The notes: generated by a model from the letters alone, not told the origin. A stretch of DNA of 14,155 bases from CAZQKL01 sp964593895 [NCBI: uncultured bacterium] (GCA_964593895.1 CAZQKL010000050.1:1-14155); one strand, 5' to 3'; positions 1 to 7,171 are shown, numbered from the stretch's first letter. Made by a program: numbers and translations.

Positions 1-1362
1 GGGTGCTCTGAATCTGCACCCTCCTCTACATTCATTTAAGAATTTACAATTAATCTTTGCACATTCAAGGTCTGTAAGTTTTATAAATTTTCTTTTCTGT
101 AATGCACTTTCTAAACTTTCTTTATTTAAATCTCCAAATGGTTGATTTTTGTAAAATCCGCATTTTGCAATTTTACCATCAGGAAAAACAGTGGCAAGAT
201 GAACACCACATGCAAAACCACTCAAAGGTTCATGAAAACTACCACCAAATTTTTTTTGAAGTATTGGTTTGGCTTTTTCAGGAGTAACCTTTAAAGCATC
301 ATCAACAACTGGCACATCAATTCCCCATTCAATTGCCCCAATTTTTTTAATAAAGTTTTCAAGCTTATCAAAATCATTTAAATTTTTTTTATGAATCATT
401 GTTGCAATACTTATAGGAATGTTTTTCTTTTTAATAATTTCTATATTTTCGACTATTTTTTCAAATGTCCCTTTCCCTCTTAAAAAATCGTGACTATCTT
501 CAAATCCATCTATACTTATCTGAATTTCATCAATGTTTTTTAATAAATCCTCTTTAATTAATGTTCCATTTGTTAAAAAAACTCTTCTAAATGAATAATT
601 TTCCAAAATTTCCAGCAAATCATAAATTTTACTGTATAAAAAAGGCTCTCCACCAGAAAAGATAACTCTTATGCCATTAATTTCTTCAAATTCATCAAGT
701 ATCTTTTTCAATAAATTAAAATCCATTTCAATATCTTTAGATTTTCCCAAATAACAATGAAGGCATTTCAAATTACATCTATGGGTAAGTTGAATTTCAA
801 GATATCTTAATGAAGGGATTGGAGAATTTTTTTCTGGGATTTTAATGTTTTTAAACGAACTTTCTTCTTTTAAAGAAATTATATTATTTTCAAGAAGATA
901 ACAGACTGAATCAACATCCACAATAATTTCATAAAGTTTATTTTCCCCATTACATTTTGAAAAAAAGTTTAAAGCTAAATCATCTATTTCATAAAGTTCA
1001 TCATTTTTCCTATCAAAAAGATATGTTTTTTCAAGTTTTTTTATAAAAAAATCATCATTTAATATTGGGAATTTACTAAAAAGTTCGTAGATAAAATAGT
1101 AACCACCACAAGGAGCTATTTTTTCTTTTACATTAAAATCTGTCCAATCACAATCTTTAATGTAGTAATCACATTTCTCTTTACAAAATAATTCAATTAT
1201 TTTTTTATTTATTTCATTATTTGAAATATCTTTTTTTGGAGTAACTTGAGATAGGATAAAACTATTTTCTTTTAAAAATTTATATGTTCCGCATCTTTCA
1301 TTATCATTGTAAGTTTTATTCGGCTTATAGAAATAACAATATTTTTTACAAAAATTTTCCAT
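1..1362 (-). CDS. Radical SAM/SPASM peptide-maturase-like protein (3' end cut off by window edge)
   Basis: The frame is open from ATG at 1362 to the window edge, giving 454 residues with no stop. The radical SAM signature is C196-x3-C200-x2-C203 (HRCNLKCLHCY), followed by an FSGGEPF glycine motif and an ISIDGF strand. A SPASM-type Cys region begins at C401 and continues to the edge with CRGGCRFRAP, so only a short C-terminal tail is missing. The first 90 residues are unusually Cys-rich (C5, C9, C24, C60, C64, C71, C85), which suggests an extra metal or Fe-S site; I do not recognise that domain. The gene directly follows a 20-residue Cys peptide across a hairpin, the standard arrangement of RiPP precursor and maturase. 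Family knowledge: SPASM enzymes use SAM and auxiliary Fe-S clusters to form thioether or C-C links in peptides. The inferred substrate is the peptide at 1399-1461. It may belong with pairs annotated CbpA/CbpB, but I am recalling that name without being able to check it. Confidence 0.9.
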   Translation of the reverse strand, partial: MENFCKKYCYFYKPNKTYNDNERCGTYKFLKENSFILSQVTPKKDISNNEINKKIIELFCKEKCDYYIKDCDWTDFNVKEKIAPCGGYYFIYELFSKFPILNDDFFIKKLEKTYLFDRKNDELYEIDDLALNFFSKCNGENKLYEIIVDVDSVCYLLENNIISLKEESSFKNIKIPEKNSPIPSLRYLEIQLTHRCNLKCLHCYLGKSKDIEMDFNLLKKILDEFEEINGIRVIFSGGEPFLYSKIYDLLEILENYSFRRVFLTNGTLIKEDLLKNIDEIQISIDGFEDSHDFLRGKGTFEKIVENIEIIKKKNIPISIATMIHKKNLNDFDKLENFIKKIGAIEWGIDVPVVDDALKVTPEKAKPILQKKFGGSFHEPLSGFACGVHLATVFPDGKIAKCGFYKNQPFGDLNKESLESALQKRKFIKLTDLECAKINCKFLNECRGGCRFRAP

Positions 1363-1372
1363 TTTAACTGAA

Positions 1373-1392
1373 AACCCGGCAAACGCCGGGTT
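1373..1392 (-). terminator. Hairpin between Cys peptide and radical SAM gene (attenuator-like)
   Basis: An 8-bp perfect GC-rich stem (AACCCGGC/GCCGGGTT) encloses a 4-base loop, a rarity in this AT-rich window. On the minus-strand transcript it is followed by only a short U run (stem TT plus two more) before CAG. It lies between the peptide stop and the maturase start codon. I infer a partial terminator or mRNA-stabilising hairpin that yields much more precursor than enzyme, as is common in RiPP operons. Confidence 0.6.
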
Positions 1393-1398
1393 AAATTA

Positions 1399-1461
1399 TT
1401 AGCATGAGCTTTTACATTTACATAACCCAGATGATTTTTTTACTACTTTCTTTACCTTCAT
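1399..1461 (-). CDS. 20-residue Cys-rich peptide, putative radical-SAM-modified RiPP precursor
   Basis: The reading frame gives MKVKKVVKKSS followed by GLCKCKSSC and a TAA stop. A strong ribosome site (AAGGAGG at 1467-1473) sits six bases before the ATG, better than most in the window. The N-terminal half is Lys/Val-rich, like a short leader; the C-terminal half holds three cysteines in CxCx3C, which end the chain. It has its own sigma70-like promoter and is followed by a GC-rich hairpin and a radical SAM/SPASM gene. That context, rather than the sequence of so short an ORF, supports the call. The likely fate is modification at the cysteines (thioether or metal-binding product), which is inference. 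The peptide lacks UGA codons, unlike the second peptide at 9563. Confidence 0.75.
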   Translation of the reverse strand: MKVKKVVKKSSGLCKCKSSC

Positions 1462-1495
1462 GGCATACCTCCTTCATGGATTTTTCCCTTCATGG
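1455..1495 (-). repeat. Three direct copies of CCATGAAGG at exact 16-base spacing
   Basis: The 9-mer occurs at 1455-1463, 1471-1479 and 1487-1495 (minus-strand sense), each copy 16 bases from the next. The last copy contains the start codon of the Cys peptide, and the middle copy contributes its ribosome site. The upstream copy also forms a 6-bp hairpin (TTTCCC/GGGAAA, 1483-1499). It may be a tandem duplication of the initiation region or a regulatory element in the 5' leader. Confidence 0.6.
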
Positions 1496-1510
1496 GAAAT
1501 TCAATTATTT

Positions 1511-1539
1511 TATATAACTATTAAAATCTGAAAAATCAA
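1511..1539 (-). promoter_or_regulatory. Sigma70-like promoter for the Cys peptide
   Basis: TTGATT (1534-1539) and TATATA (1511-1516) are separated by exactly 17 bases on the minus strand. The predicted start near 1504 gives a leader of about 43 bases containing the triple CCATGAAGG repeat. It allows the peptide and maturase to be expressed independently of the upstream kinase/regulator operon. Confidence 0.55.
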
Positions 1540-1551
1540 GAAAAAATAATT

Positions 1552-2196
1552 TTAAATAGAAACAATTTTATGCTTTATCGCGTATTTTACTAATCCAGCG
1601 GTGTTATGAATCCCAAGCTTTTGCATTATTTTTTTTCTATGTGTATCCACAGTTTTAACACTAATGCATAAATTTTCTGCAATTTTTTGACTTGTCAAAC
1701 CTTCGGCAATCATCTGTAAAATTTCAACCTCTCTTGGACTTAAAATATTATCGGTAATTTTATCCTTATTGGATTTTATGTAAATCTTATCAATAAAATT
1801 TTCTTCCTTAATTGATGGTGATAAAAATTTTTTCCCAAAATAAACATCCTTTATTGCGTCTATCAATAATTCAAAACTATCCTCTTTTAAAATATATCCA
1901 TCTGCACCTGCTTTAAAGGAATTGATGATATAATAAGGGTCAAAATGCATTGTTATAACGAGAATTTTAATTTTATTATTTTGCTTTTTAATTCTTTTTA
2001 TAACTTCAATTCCATTTAATTCTGGGATTGAAATATCAATTAAACTAACATCTGGTTTTAATTTTAATATTTTCTCAATAGCTTCCTGACCTGAAGTAGC
2101 CTCTCCAAGAATTTTAAAATTATTTTCTTTTTTTAATAATGAAATTAATCCATCTCTAAAAAGTTTATGGTCATCAACTACAAATATTTTTATCAT
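1552..2196 (-). CDS. NarL/FixJ-family response regulator
   Basis: The 214-residue protein is of normal family length. The receiver domain (about 1-120) shows the acidic pair D8/D9, phospho-acceptor D54, T82 and K104. The C-terminal LuxR-type helix-turn-helix (about 150-208) begins LSPREVEIL and carries the recognition helix around SVKTVDTHRKKI. Its ATG overlaps the kinase stop (ATGA), so the two are translationally coupled and form a cognate pair. The family binds inverted heptamers; a matching 7-2-7 palindrome lies at 4330-4345 between the two divergent operons. I infer that it regulates both. The target list and signal are not shown by the sequence. Confidence 0.93.
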   Translation of the reverse strand: MIKIFVVDDHKLFRDGLISLLKKENNFKILGEATSGQEAIEKILKLKPDVSLIDISIPELNGIEVIKRIKKQNNKIKILVITMHFDPYYIINSFKAGADGYILKEDSFELLIDAIKDVYFGKKFLSPSIKEENFIDKIYIKSNKDKITDNILSPREVEILQMIAEGLTSQKIAENLCISVKTVDTHRKKIMQKLGIHNTAGLVKYAIKHKIVSI

Positions 2197-3986
2197 TTGT
2201 TTGGGACCTCAATTATAATTCTTGTTCCATGACCTTTTTCAGATTCAATATCAAAATAACCATCCATATCTTCCACCCATTCTTTAATTGAAAATAATCC
2301 TATCCCTTTTATCTCTTTTTTACTGAATAAATCTTTTACATCAAAACCCTTTCCATCATCATCAATAATTAATTTAAAAAATTTTTCATCAATTATTAAA
2401 GTTACAATTATCTCACTGGCATCTGCATGTTTCCAGATATTGTTTAAAATTTCTTTAAAAGCTCTAAAAATATAAATCTCTTTTGAACGACTAATTTTTA
2501 ATCGCTTTTTCAAAATTTTATGCATAATAACTCTTATTTTAGTTTTGTTTTCAAAATTTCCAATATACCATTCAATTGCTTCAACAAGCCCATTTTTATA
2601 TAAAACAACAGGATAAAGCTCATTTATTGTGTTTCTAATTTGTTTAATAATTTTTGAAGTCAAATTTTCAAGCTCTTTGAAATCTTCATCTACACCAATG
2701 CATTTTTTTTCTTGAATATCTCTTAATTTAAACTTTAAAAATGCAACATCTTGGGCAAGCTCTTCATGAATAAATTCACCTATTTTTCTTCTTTCTTTCT
2801 CTTCAACAATAGCAATTTCTTCTCTAATTTTTCTTTTAAATTTTTCTGACTCCTTTAAATTTTCAATCATTTTATTGAAAACTTTGCAAAATTTGCCAAG
2901 CTCATCATCACTTTCTATTGGAACCTTAACATTTAAATTGCCATTTTTTATATTTTCTGCTGCAATTGTTAAATTATTCAATGGTCTAATAAACTTTAAT
3001 GCAAGAAAAATAGCTGGGAAAAAACAGAAAAGAATCATTACACATATTAAAATCAAAATATGATGAAAATATACTTTTGCTTCGGGAAAAATTGAATTAA
3101 ATTTTATTGAATGAACCATATACCAATAAACACAATTATTAAGCACAATTTTTTTAAAAACAATGATTTTAAAATTTACACCAAATTTGTTTTTTTCAAT
3201 AATTACCCCTGATTTTTTATTTTCAAATTTTTTGATATTAAATTTATACTGCTTTTTATTTTTAAACATAAATGAAAATGTTTTATTAAAATCTGGATGG
3301 AAAAGAAAAAAACCATCTTTATTTATAAGAAAATAATTGCCAAAATTCTGGTTTTGCCTATTGTTCAAAATTTTTAAAATTTCACATCCCAATACATTTA
3401 AAATTATAAAACCTTTTCTTTTACTCAAATTATCATAAACAGGAATAATGTATCTAATCACTGGTTTAAAAGGTATTTCAATTTTGTTATTCTCAATGTT
3501 AAGGTCAAAAGGAGAGATATAAATTTCTCCCTTTTTCAATTTCTTTGCTTCTTGAAAATAGTATCTATGTGCCTTAAATTGGAGTTTGCTATCTGGAACA
3601 ATAATTCCTTTTCCTTTTTTGAAATTCACTCTCAAAATCTCATAACCTTTTTCATTTAAAAACCTAATCTGGTCATAGATTTTATGAGTGTTTGCTATAG
3701 CGATAAAATCTTGAAGAACCTTTTTCTTAAATTCAGAATTGTTGAAATTAATAAAATTTTTGAAATCAGGTAAATTTTTAATTAAATGCAAATCTCTGAT
3801 AATCCATTTATTTAAATCAACAATCTCTTTTTCTGCAAGATTTAAATCATTTATCGCAATTTGTTCAATTTTTTTTATAAAAAACTTCCTTTGAAAATAA
3901 TACTCATGAATAGCGGTTATAATAATAGAACCAATAGAAATAGTTGTAAAAATTAATAAAAATTTTCCCTTTAAACTAATCTTCAT
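2193..3986 (-). CDS. Membrane sensor histidine kinase (dCache-like sensor, HAMP, HisKA_3, HATPase)
   Basis: The 597-residue protein has a first membrane segment (about 8-26), a periplasmic sensor of about 280 residues, and a second membrane segment (about 307-332). A HAMP linker (about 331-383) and a cytoplasmic kinase follow. The sensor has the feel of a dCache fold (the GYEILRVNF strand, then YYFQEA, KGEIYISP and PVIRYIIPVY). The kinase core is of NarX/DegS type: ERRKIGEFIHEELAQ with phospho-acceptor H407, an N box with N515, DDDGKGF at 542-548 and GIGLFSI at 561-567. The residue after the His is Glu instead of the usual Asp. It overlaps both the HMA selenoprotein stop and the regulator start by four bases. 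The ligand is unknown; the adjacent HMA gene and cytochrome operon suggest a metal, sulphur species or respiratory substrate. Confidence 0.93.
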   Translation of the reverse strand: MKISLKGKFLLIFTTISIGSIIITAIHEYYFQRKFFIKKIEQIAINDLNLAEKEIVDLNKWIIRDLHLIKNLPDFKNFINFNNSEFKKKVLQDFIAIANTHKIYDQIRFLNEKGYEILRVNFKKGKGIIVPDSKLQFKAHRYYFQEAKKLKKGEIYISPFDLNIENNKIEIPFKPVIRYIIPVYDNLSKRKGFIILNVLGCEILKILNNRQNQNFGNYFLINKDGFFLFHPDFNKTFSFMFKNKKQYKFNIKKFENKKSGVIIEKNKFGVNFKIIVFKKIVLNNCVYWYMVHSIKFNSIFPEAKVYFHHILILICVMILFCFFPAIFLALKFIRPLNNLTIAAENIKNGNLNVKVPIESDDELGKFCKVFNKMIENLKESEKFKRKIREEIAIVEEKERRKIGEFIHEELAQDVAFLKFKLRDIQEKKCIGVDEDFKELENLTSKIIKQIRNTINELYPVVLYKNGLVEAIEWYIGNFENKTKIRVIMHKILKKRLKISRSKEIYIFRAFKEILNNIWKHADASEIIVTLIIDEKFFKLIIDDDGKGFDVKDLFSKKEIKGIGLFSIKEWVEDMDGYFDIESEKGHGTRIIIEVPNK

Positions 3987-4267
3987 TTAGTTTCAATTAC
4001 ATTTCCTTTATAACCTGCTTTTTCAAGAGCTTTTAATAAGTTTTCAATTTTAACTTTACTGTCATCAAATTGGACATAAACTTCTTTATTTCTTACAGAA
4101 GTATTTACAATCTTCACTCCATTTACCTGTCTTAGAGTTGAACTAACTCTAAAAGCAGTGCCTGGTCACGTTATTCCTGGAACCTTTAATACCGCATTTA
4201 CAATTTTTCCAAATAAAAAAGAGTGAGAAATAAATAGAAGTAGTAAAGAAAAAAATAGTTTTTTCAT
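3983..4267 (-). CDS. Exported HMA-domain selenoprotein (in-frame UGA at codon 34)
   Basis: Reading through one UGA (4166-4168) gives 94 residues. Residues 1-20 form a signal peptide (MKK plus a Leu/Phe-rich core). Residues 25-92 are an HMA (MerP/CopZ-like) domain: PGIT-U-PGTAFRVSSTL, then VNGVKIVNTSV, a VYVQFDD strand, and ENLLKALEKAGYKG. In HMA proteins the motif is GMTCxxC; here Sec replaces the first Cys and Thr the second, giving UxxT. A good ribosome site (AGGAGGT) precedes the ATG, and the TGA stop overlaps the kinase ATG, so full-length translation fits the operon. An 8-bp hairpin at 4132-4152 sits at SECIS distance. UxxT suggests redox or single-ligand soft-metal chemistry rather than a classic dithiol site (inference). 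The alternative, a nonsense mutation, is unlikely because the reading frame downstream is intact and the hairpin is present. Confidence 0.85.
4132..4152 (-). promoter_or_regulatory. Bacterial SECIS hairpin for the HMA selenoprotein
   Basis: The minus-strand mRNA forms a perfect 8-bp stem (TTAGAGTT/AACTCTAA) with loop AGTTC. The loop starts 22 bases after the UGA and has G in its second position. Known bacterial SECIS elements place a small loop with a G in its first two bases about 16-37 bases after UGA, so both rules are met. Confidence 0.75.
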
Positions 4268-4302
4268 TTTTTACCTCCTGGCTTTTTGTTTATCAAAATT
4301 AA

Positions 4303-4308
4303 GCTATA
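4303..4308 (-). promoter_or_regulatory. Candidate -10 of the HMA/kinase/regulator operon
   Basis: TATAGC on the minus strand predicts a start near 4296, 29 bases before the ATG. No good -35 is found 17 bases upstream, which suggests an activator-dependent promoter. The NarL-type palindrome is centred about 41.5 bases upstream of the predicted start. Confidence 0.35.
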
Positions 4309-4329
4309 AAATCAAACATTATTTTAAAA

Positions 4330-4345
4330 TACCTAAAATTGGGTA
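4330..4345. promoter_or_regulatory. NarL-type 7-2-7 inverted repeat in the divergent promoter region
   Basis: TACCTAA-AA-TTGGGTA is an inverted repeat with one mismatch between its arms. It closely resembles the NarL 7-2-7 consensus (TACYYMT-N2-AKRRGTA). The 128-base gap between the minus-strand regulatory operon and the plus-strand cytochrome operon contains no other comparable element. The adjacent NarL-family regulator is the obvious candidate to bind it. Confidence 0.6.
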
Positions 4346-4366
4346 TAGTTTAAGAACAAATATTTT

Positions 4367-4372
4367 TATATT
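4367..4372 (+). promoter_or_regulatory. Candidate -10 of the cytochrome operon
   Basis: TATATT predicts a start near 4379, 17 bases before the ATG at 4396. There is no recognisable -35; the NarL-type palindrome is centred near -41.5, the usual position for an activator that replaces the -35 contact. Confidence 0.4.
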
Positions 4373-4395
4373 TACACTCAAAAAAAGGAAAGGCC

Positions 4396-5013
4396 ATGAG
4401 AAGAGATTTGCTTTACTGGATTATAATTACAATTCCTGTATGTATGATTTTAACTGTAAGTTTCCTAATATCTGGAAGTAAATTTTCAAATCCTGTTAAA
4501 GGAAAAAAATATTTAAACCCTTCATGGTACAAAATAGAATTGCCACGAGATAACATTATAAAAAATGAAGTAATTGTAGGAAATTGCTGGGTTTGTCATG
4601 CCATGTGGGTGGGTATTCCAAATCCCAATCTTAACAGACCTATTGGTGCTCATCCTGAAGTTAAGCTTTATCATGGAAAAAACAAAAGATGTTATAACTG
4701 TCATATGATAACAGACAGGGATAAATGGACTTCTGATGATGGAAAAGGAATACTTTATACAAATGTAGCACAATTATGTGGAAGATGTCATGGTATTGTT
4801 TATAGAAACTGGTTAAATGGAACACATGGAGTAAATTATGGTAAATGGCAACCTAAAAAACCTTTTGATAGAATAAAACCTCAATGTAATTATTGTCACG
4901 ACCCGCATTCTCCAAAATATAAATTTACTCATTTTGCTCCTCCACCTGTATGGAATAAAAAGTTTTACAGAACAGATAAAAGTAAAATTTTTCATGAAAA
5001 AGGAGAGATGTAA
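4396..5013 (+). CDS. Membrane-anchored tetrahaem cytochrome c
   Basis: The 205-residue protein has one N-terminal membrane segment (about 7-26) and no obvious cleavage site, then a periplasmic domain. It carries four CXXCH haem sites: C64-H68, C99-H103, C128-H132 and C164-H168. Extra histidines between them (H86, H93, H144, H171) could be distal ligands. It is the first gene of the complex operon and shares one base (TAATG) with the Fe-S subunit. Its likely role is to carry electrons between the membrane quinol module (Fe-S plus NrfD-like subunits) and the 12-haem cytochrome. It resembles cytochrome subunits of Cbc, Qrc or Act-like complexes in design, but I cannot assign it to one. A purine-rich site (AAGGAAAGG) precedes the start. 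Confidence 0.9.
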   Translation: MRRDLLYWIIITIPVCMILTVSFLISGSKFSNPVKGKKYLNPSWYKIELPRDNIIKNEVIVGNCWVCHAMWVGIPNPNLNRPIGAHPEVKLYHGKNKRCYNCHMITDRDKWTSDDGKGILYTNVAQLCGRCHGIVYRNWLNGTHGVNYGKWQPKKPFDRIKPQCNYCHDPHSPKYKFTHFAPPPVWNKKFYRTDKSKIFHEKGEM

Positions 5014-5939
5014 TGAGTGAGGAGAAGAAAAAAATTTCTCGGAGAGAATTTCTTACAACAGCAGGAGTGGGAGTAGCAACATGTGTTGCAGTCGCTTCAG
5101 CGATTTCACCATTAATGAAAATAGCAGATAAATTTTCAATAGAAGAATTTTTGCAGAAAAATTATAAAGAATTAACACCTGAAGAAAAAAAGAAAATTTT
5201 TAGCAGGCTTGAAAAGGAAATCTCTAAAAAGTTCCATAAAAAAGTAAAGATTTCAGACCCTCCTCCAATTGATAGAGTAAAATTTGCAATGGTTATCAAT
5301 GTTGGAAGATGTATTGGATGTAGAAGATGCGTGTATGCATGCATGAAGGAAAACAACAATTCAAGAAATCCTCAAATTCAATATATAAGAGTTTTACGGA
5401 TGGAAAAAGGGAAAATTGATTTAGAAACTGCAAGTCATGATTATCCTGAAAGTGAAGCAGGTAAAACTGATAAGTACTGGTATATGCCAATTCAGTGTCA
5501 TCAGTGTGAAAATCCTCCATGCGTTAAAGTATGTCCTGTAAAAGCAACCTGGAAAGAACCTGATGGAATAGTTGTTGTTGATTACAACTGGTGTATAGGT
5601 TGCAGATACTGCCTTGCAGCTTGTCCTTATTATGGTCGTAGATTTAACTGGGCAGAGCCTCAAATTCCTGAACAAGAGTTAAATCCAAATATGGCATACC
5701 TTTCAAACAGACCAAGATATAAAGGAAATGCAGAAAAGTGCACTTTTTGTCTGCAAAGAACAAGAAAAGGAAGATATACAGCCTGTGTTGAAGTATGTCC
5801 AACTGGAGCAAGAAAATTTGGAAATTTAAACGACCCTGAGAGTGAAGTTAGAAAAATAATAGAAAAAGAAAGAGTGTTTATACTCAAGGAAGAATTGGGC
5901 ACAATTCCAAAACTTTATTATGTTTTTTCAAAAGCATGA
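5013..5939 (+). CDS. Tat-exported four-cluster ferredoxin subunit (NrfC/PsrB/DsrO type)
   Basis: The 308-residue protein opens with a twin-arginine signal (SRREFL, R10/R11) and a hydrophobic stretch, so it is folded in the cytoplasm and exported. Sixteen cysteines form four [4Fe-4S] sites: C100/103/106/110, C162/165/170/174, C194/197/200/204 and C243/246/258/262. The spacing is that of NrfC/PsrB/HybA-like electron-transfer subunits. Residues about 35-85 form a charged, Lys/Glu-rich insert between signal and first cluster. It ends with TGA, which shows that UGA is a true stop in this genome. It overlaps the cytochrome stop and is followed at once by the NrfD-like subunit, its expected membrane partner. 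Confidence 0.94.
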   Translation: MSEEKKKISRREFLTTAGVGVATCVAVASAISPLMKIADKFSIEEFLQKNYKELTPEEKKKIFSRLEKEISKKFHKKVKISDPPPIDRVKFAMVINVGRCIGCRRCVYACMKENNNSRNPQIQYIRVLRMEKGKIDLETASHDYPESEAGKTDKYWYMPIQCHQCENPPCVKVCPVKATWKEPDGIVVVDYNWCIGCRYCLAACPYYGRRFNWAEPQIPEQELNPNMAYLSNRPRYKGNAEKCTFCLQRTRKGRYTACVEVCPTGARKFGNLNDPESEVRKIIEKERVFILKEELGTIPKLYYVFSKA

Positions 5940-5951
5940 TTGAGGTGGAAA

Positions 5952-7139
5952 ATGGGAAGATTGATTAAATTCATAATAAATGGAAATAAATTTTATATTT
6001 TATGGGTTACTTTACTGTTAACTTTAACTTTAATTGGTCTTCATGCATATTCTCGCCAATTGATTTATGGTCTTTGCACAACAGGAATGGGAGATGAAGT
6101 ATCTTGGGGGTTTTATATTGCAAATTTTGCTTTTTTAGTCGGAATGGCAGCTGCAGCAGTAATGATTGTTATTCCAGTTTACATATTCCATGACAAAGAA
6201 CTAAAAAAAATTGTTATTTTTGCTGAATTATTTGCAATTTCAGCTGTTATAATGTGTCTAAGCTTTGTTTTAATTGATTTGGGAAGAATTGATAGAATTT
6301 GGCATTTAATTCCAGGGATAGGAATATTTCACTGGCCACAATCAATGCTAACTTGGGATGTGATAGTGCTAAATGGTTATCTGTTTATTAACATTTTCTT
6401 ATGTTCATATTTTCTTATAAAAATTTACAAAAACAGTGAACCCAAAACATGGATTTATTTATTGGTTGTTTTTATATCCATTGTATGGGCCCCAAGTATT
6501 CACACTGTTACAGCATTTCTTTTTCAAGGACTTGGTGCAAGACCTTTCTGGCATTCTCCATTAATTGCTCCAAGATTTCTTTCAAGCGCTTTCTCAGCAG
6601 GGCCTGCTTTCATATTAATTGTGCTAATACTTTTAAAAAAATTTAATGCAATAAAAATTTCTCCTCATGTAGTTAGAAGAATAAGACAAATTGTCACAAT
6701 ATGCCTTTTGATAAACATATTTTTCTTCTTTTCAGAGGTATTTGCTGAACTTTATATGCCAACTTCACATTCAATCAATCTTGCTTTTCTACTTGGAGTT
6801 AAAGGAAAATCTATATTAACTCCATGGATAAGGTTATCGGTTGTAATGTCAATGGTTTCAGCGATAATGTTTCTCATTCCAAAATTAATGGAAAAAGAAA
6901 TTTTTATAATAATTGCATGTATACTAACAGATATTGGAATTTGGCTTGAAAAAGGTCTTGGATTTGTAATTCCAGGATTTATTCCAACTCCCATTGGTGA
7001 TTTTGTTGAGTATAAACCTACCTTGAATGAAGTTTTGATTACCATAGGAGTGTGGGCTGGTGGATTATTAATTTATACAATATTAGTTAAATTAGCACTA
7101 CCAATAATAAATGGAGAATTAAGAAAGGAGGTGAGATGA
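5952..7139 (+). CDS. NrfD/PsrC-like polytopic membrane subunit
   Basis: A protein of 395 residues with about ten hydrophobic segments, no cofactor-binding Cys motif, and the early sequence HAYSRQLIYGLCTTGMGDEVSWGFYI typical of NrfD-family quinol-interacting subunits. I chose ATG 5952 over the upstream in-frame TTG at 5940. GAGGTGG (5942-5948) is then correctly spaced, and the protein starts just before the first membrane helix. NrfD subunits oxidise or reduce quinone in the membrane and pass electrons to the partner ferredoxin. Here that partner is encoded directly upstream. The direction of electron flow (quinol oxidation towards the 12-haem protein, or the reverse) is not shown by sequence. 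Confidence 0.92.
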   Translation: MGRLIKFIINGNKFYILWVTLLLTLTLIGLHAYSRQLIYGLCTTGMGDEVSWGFYIANFAFLVGMAAAAVMIVIPVYIFHDKELKKIVIFAELFAISAVIMCLSFVLIDLGRIDRIWHLIPGIGIFHWPQSMLTWDVIVLNGYLFINIFLCSYFLIKIYKNSEPKTWIYLLVVFISIVWAPSIHTVTAFLFQGLGARPFWHSPLIAPRFLSSAFSAGPAFILIVLILLKKFNAIKISPHVVRRIRQIVTICLLINIFFFFSEVFAELYMPTSHSINLAFLLGVKGKSILTPWIRLSVVMSMVSAIMFLIPKLMEKEIFIIIACILTDIGIWLEKGLGFVIPGFIPTPIGDFVEYKPTLNEVLITIGVWAGGLLIYTILVKLALPIINGELRKEVR

Positions 7140-7171
7140 AAAATAAATTCAAAAAATTTAAAAATTTTTAG
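7136..7171 (+). other. 11-codon mini-ORF with strong ribosome site
   Basis: ATG overlaps the NrfD-like stop (ATGA) and is preceded by AAGGAGGTG (7125-7133), stronger than the sites of several real genes here. It encodes MKNKFKKFKNF and a TAG stop, 13 bases before the next gene. It could be a coupling leader that delivers ribosomes to the 12-haem cytochrome, or a remnant of a degraded gene. There is no direct evidence of a functional peptide. Confidence 0.25.

Noticed and set aside
102-287. 61-codon plus-strand ORF near the left edge
   Set aside because: It is antisense to the SPASM region of the radical SAM gene, which has clear Cys motifs.
1475-1477. ATG at 1475-1477 as an alternative start of the Cys peptide
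   Set aside because: It is out of frame with the Cys peptide, and the ribosome site AAGGAGG would be inside the ORF.
4166-4168. In-frame UGA as a nonsense mutation making the HMA gene a pseudogene
   Set aside because: The full domain continues in frame, the stop overlaps the kinase start as expected for an intact operon, and a SECIS-like hairpin lies at the right distance.
4522-4773. 83-codon minus-strand ORF opposite the tetrahaem cytochrome
   Set aside because: The opposite strand has four CXXCH motifs; this is a shadow.
5940-5951. TTG start at 5940 for the NrfD-like gene
   Set aside because: The ribosome site GAGGTGG would lie inside the coding region; ATG 5952 is correctly spaced after it.
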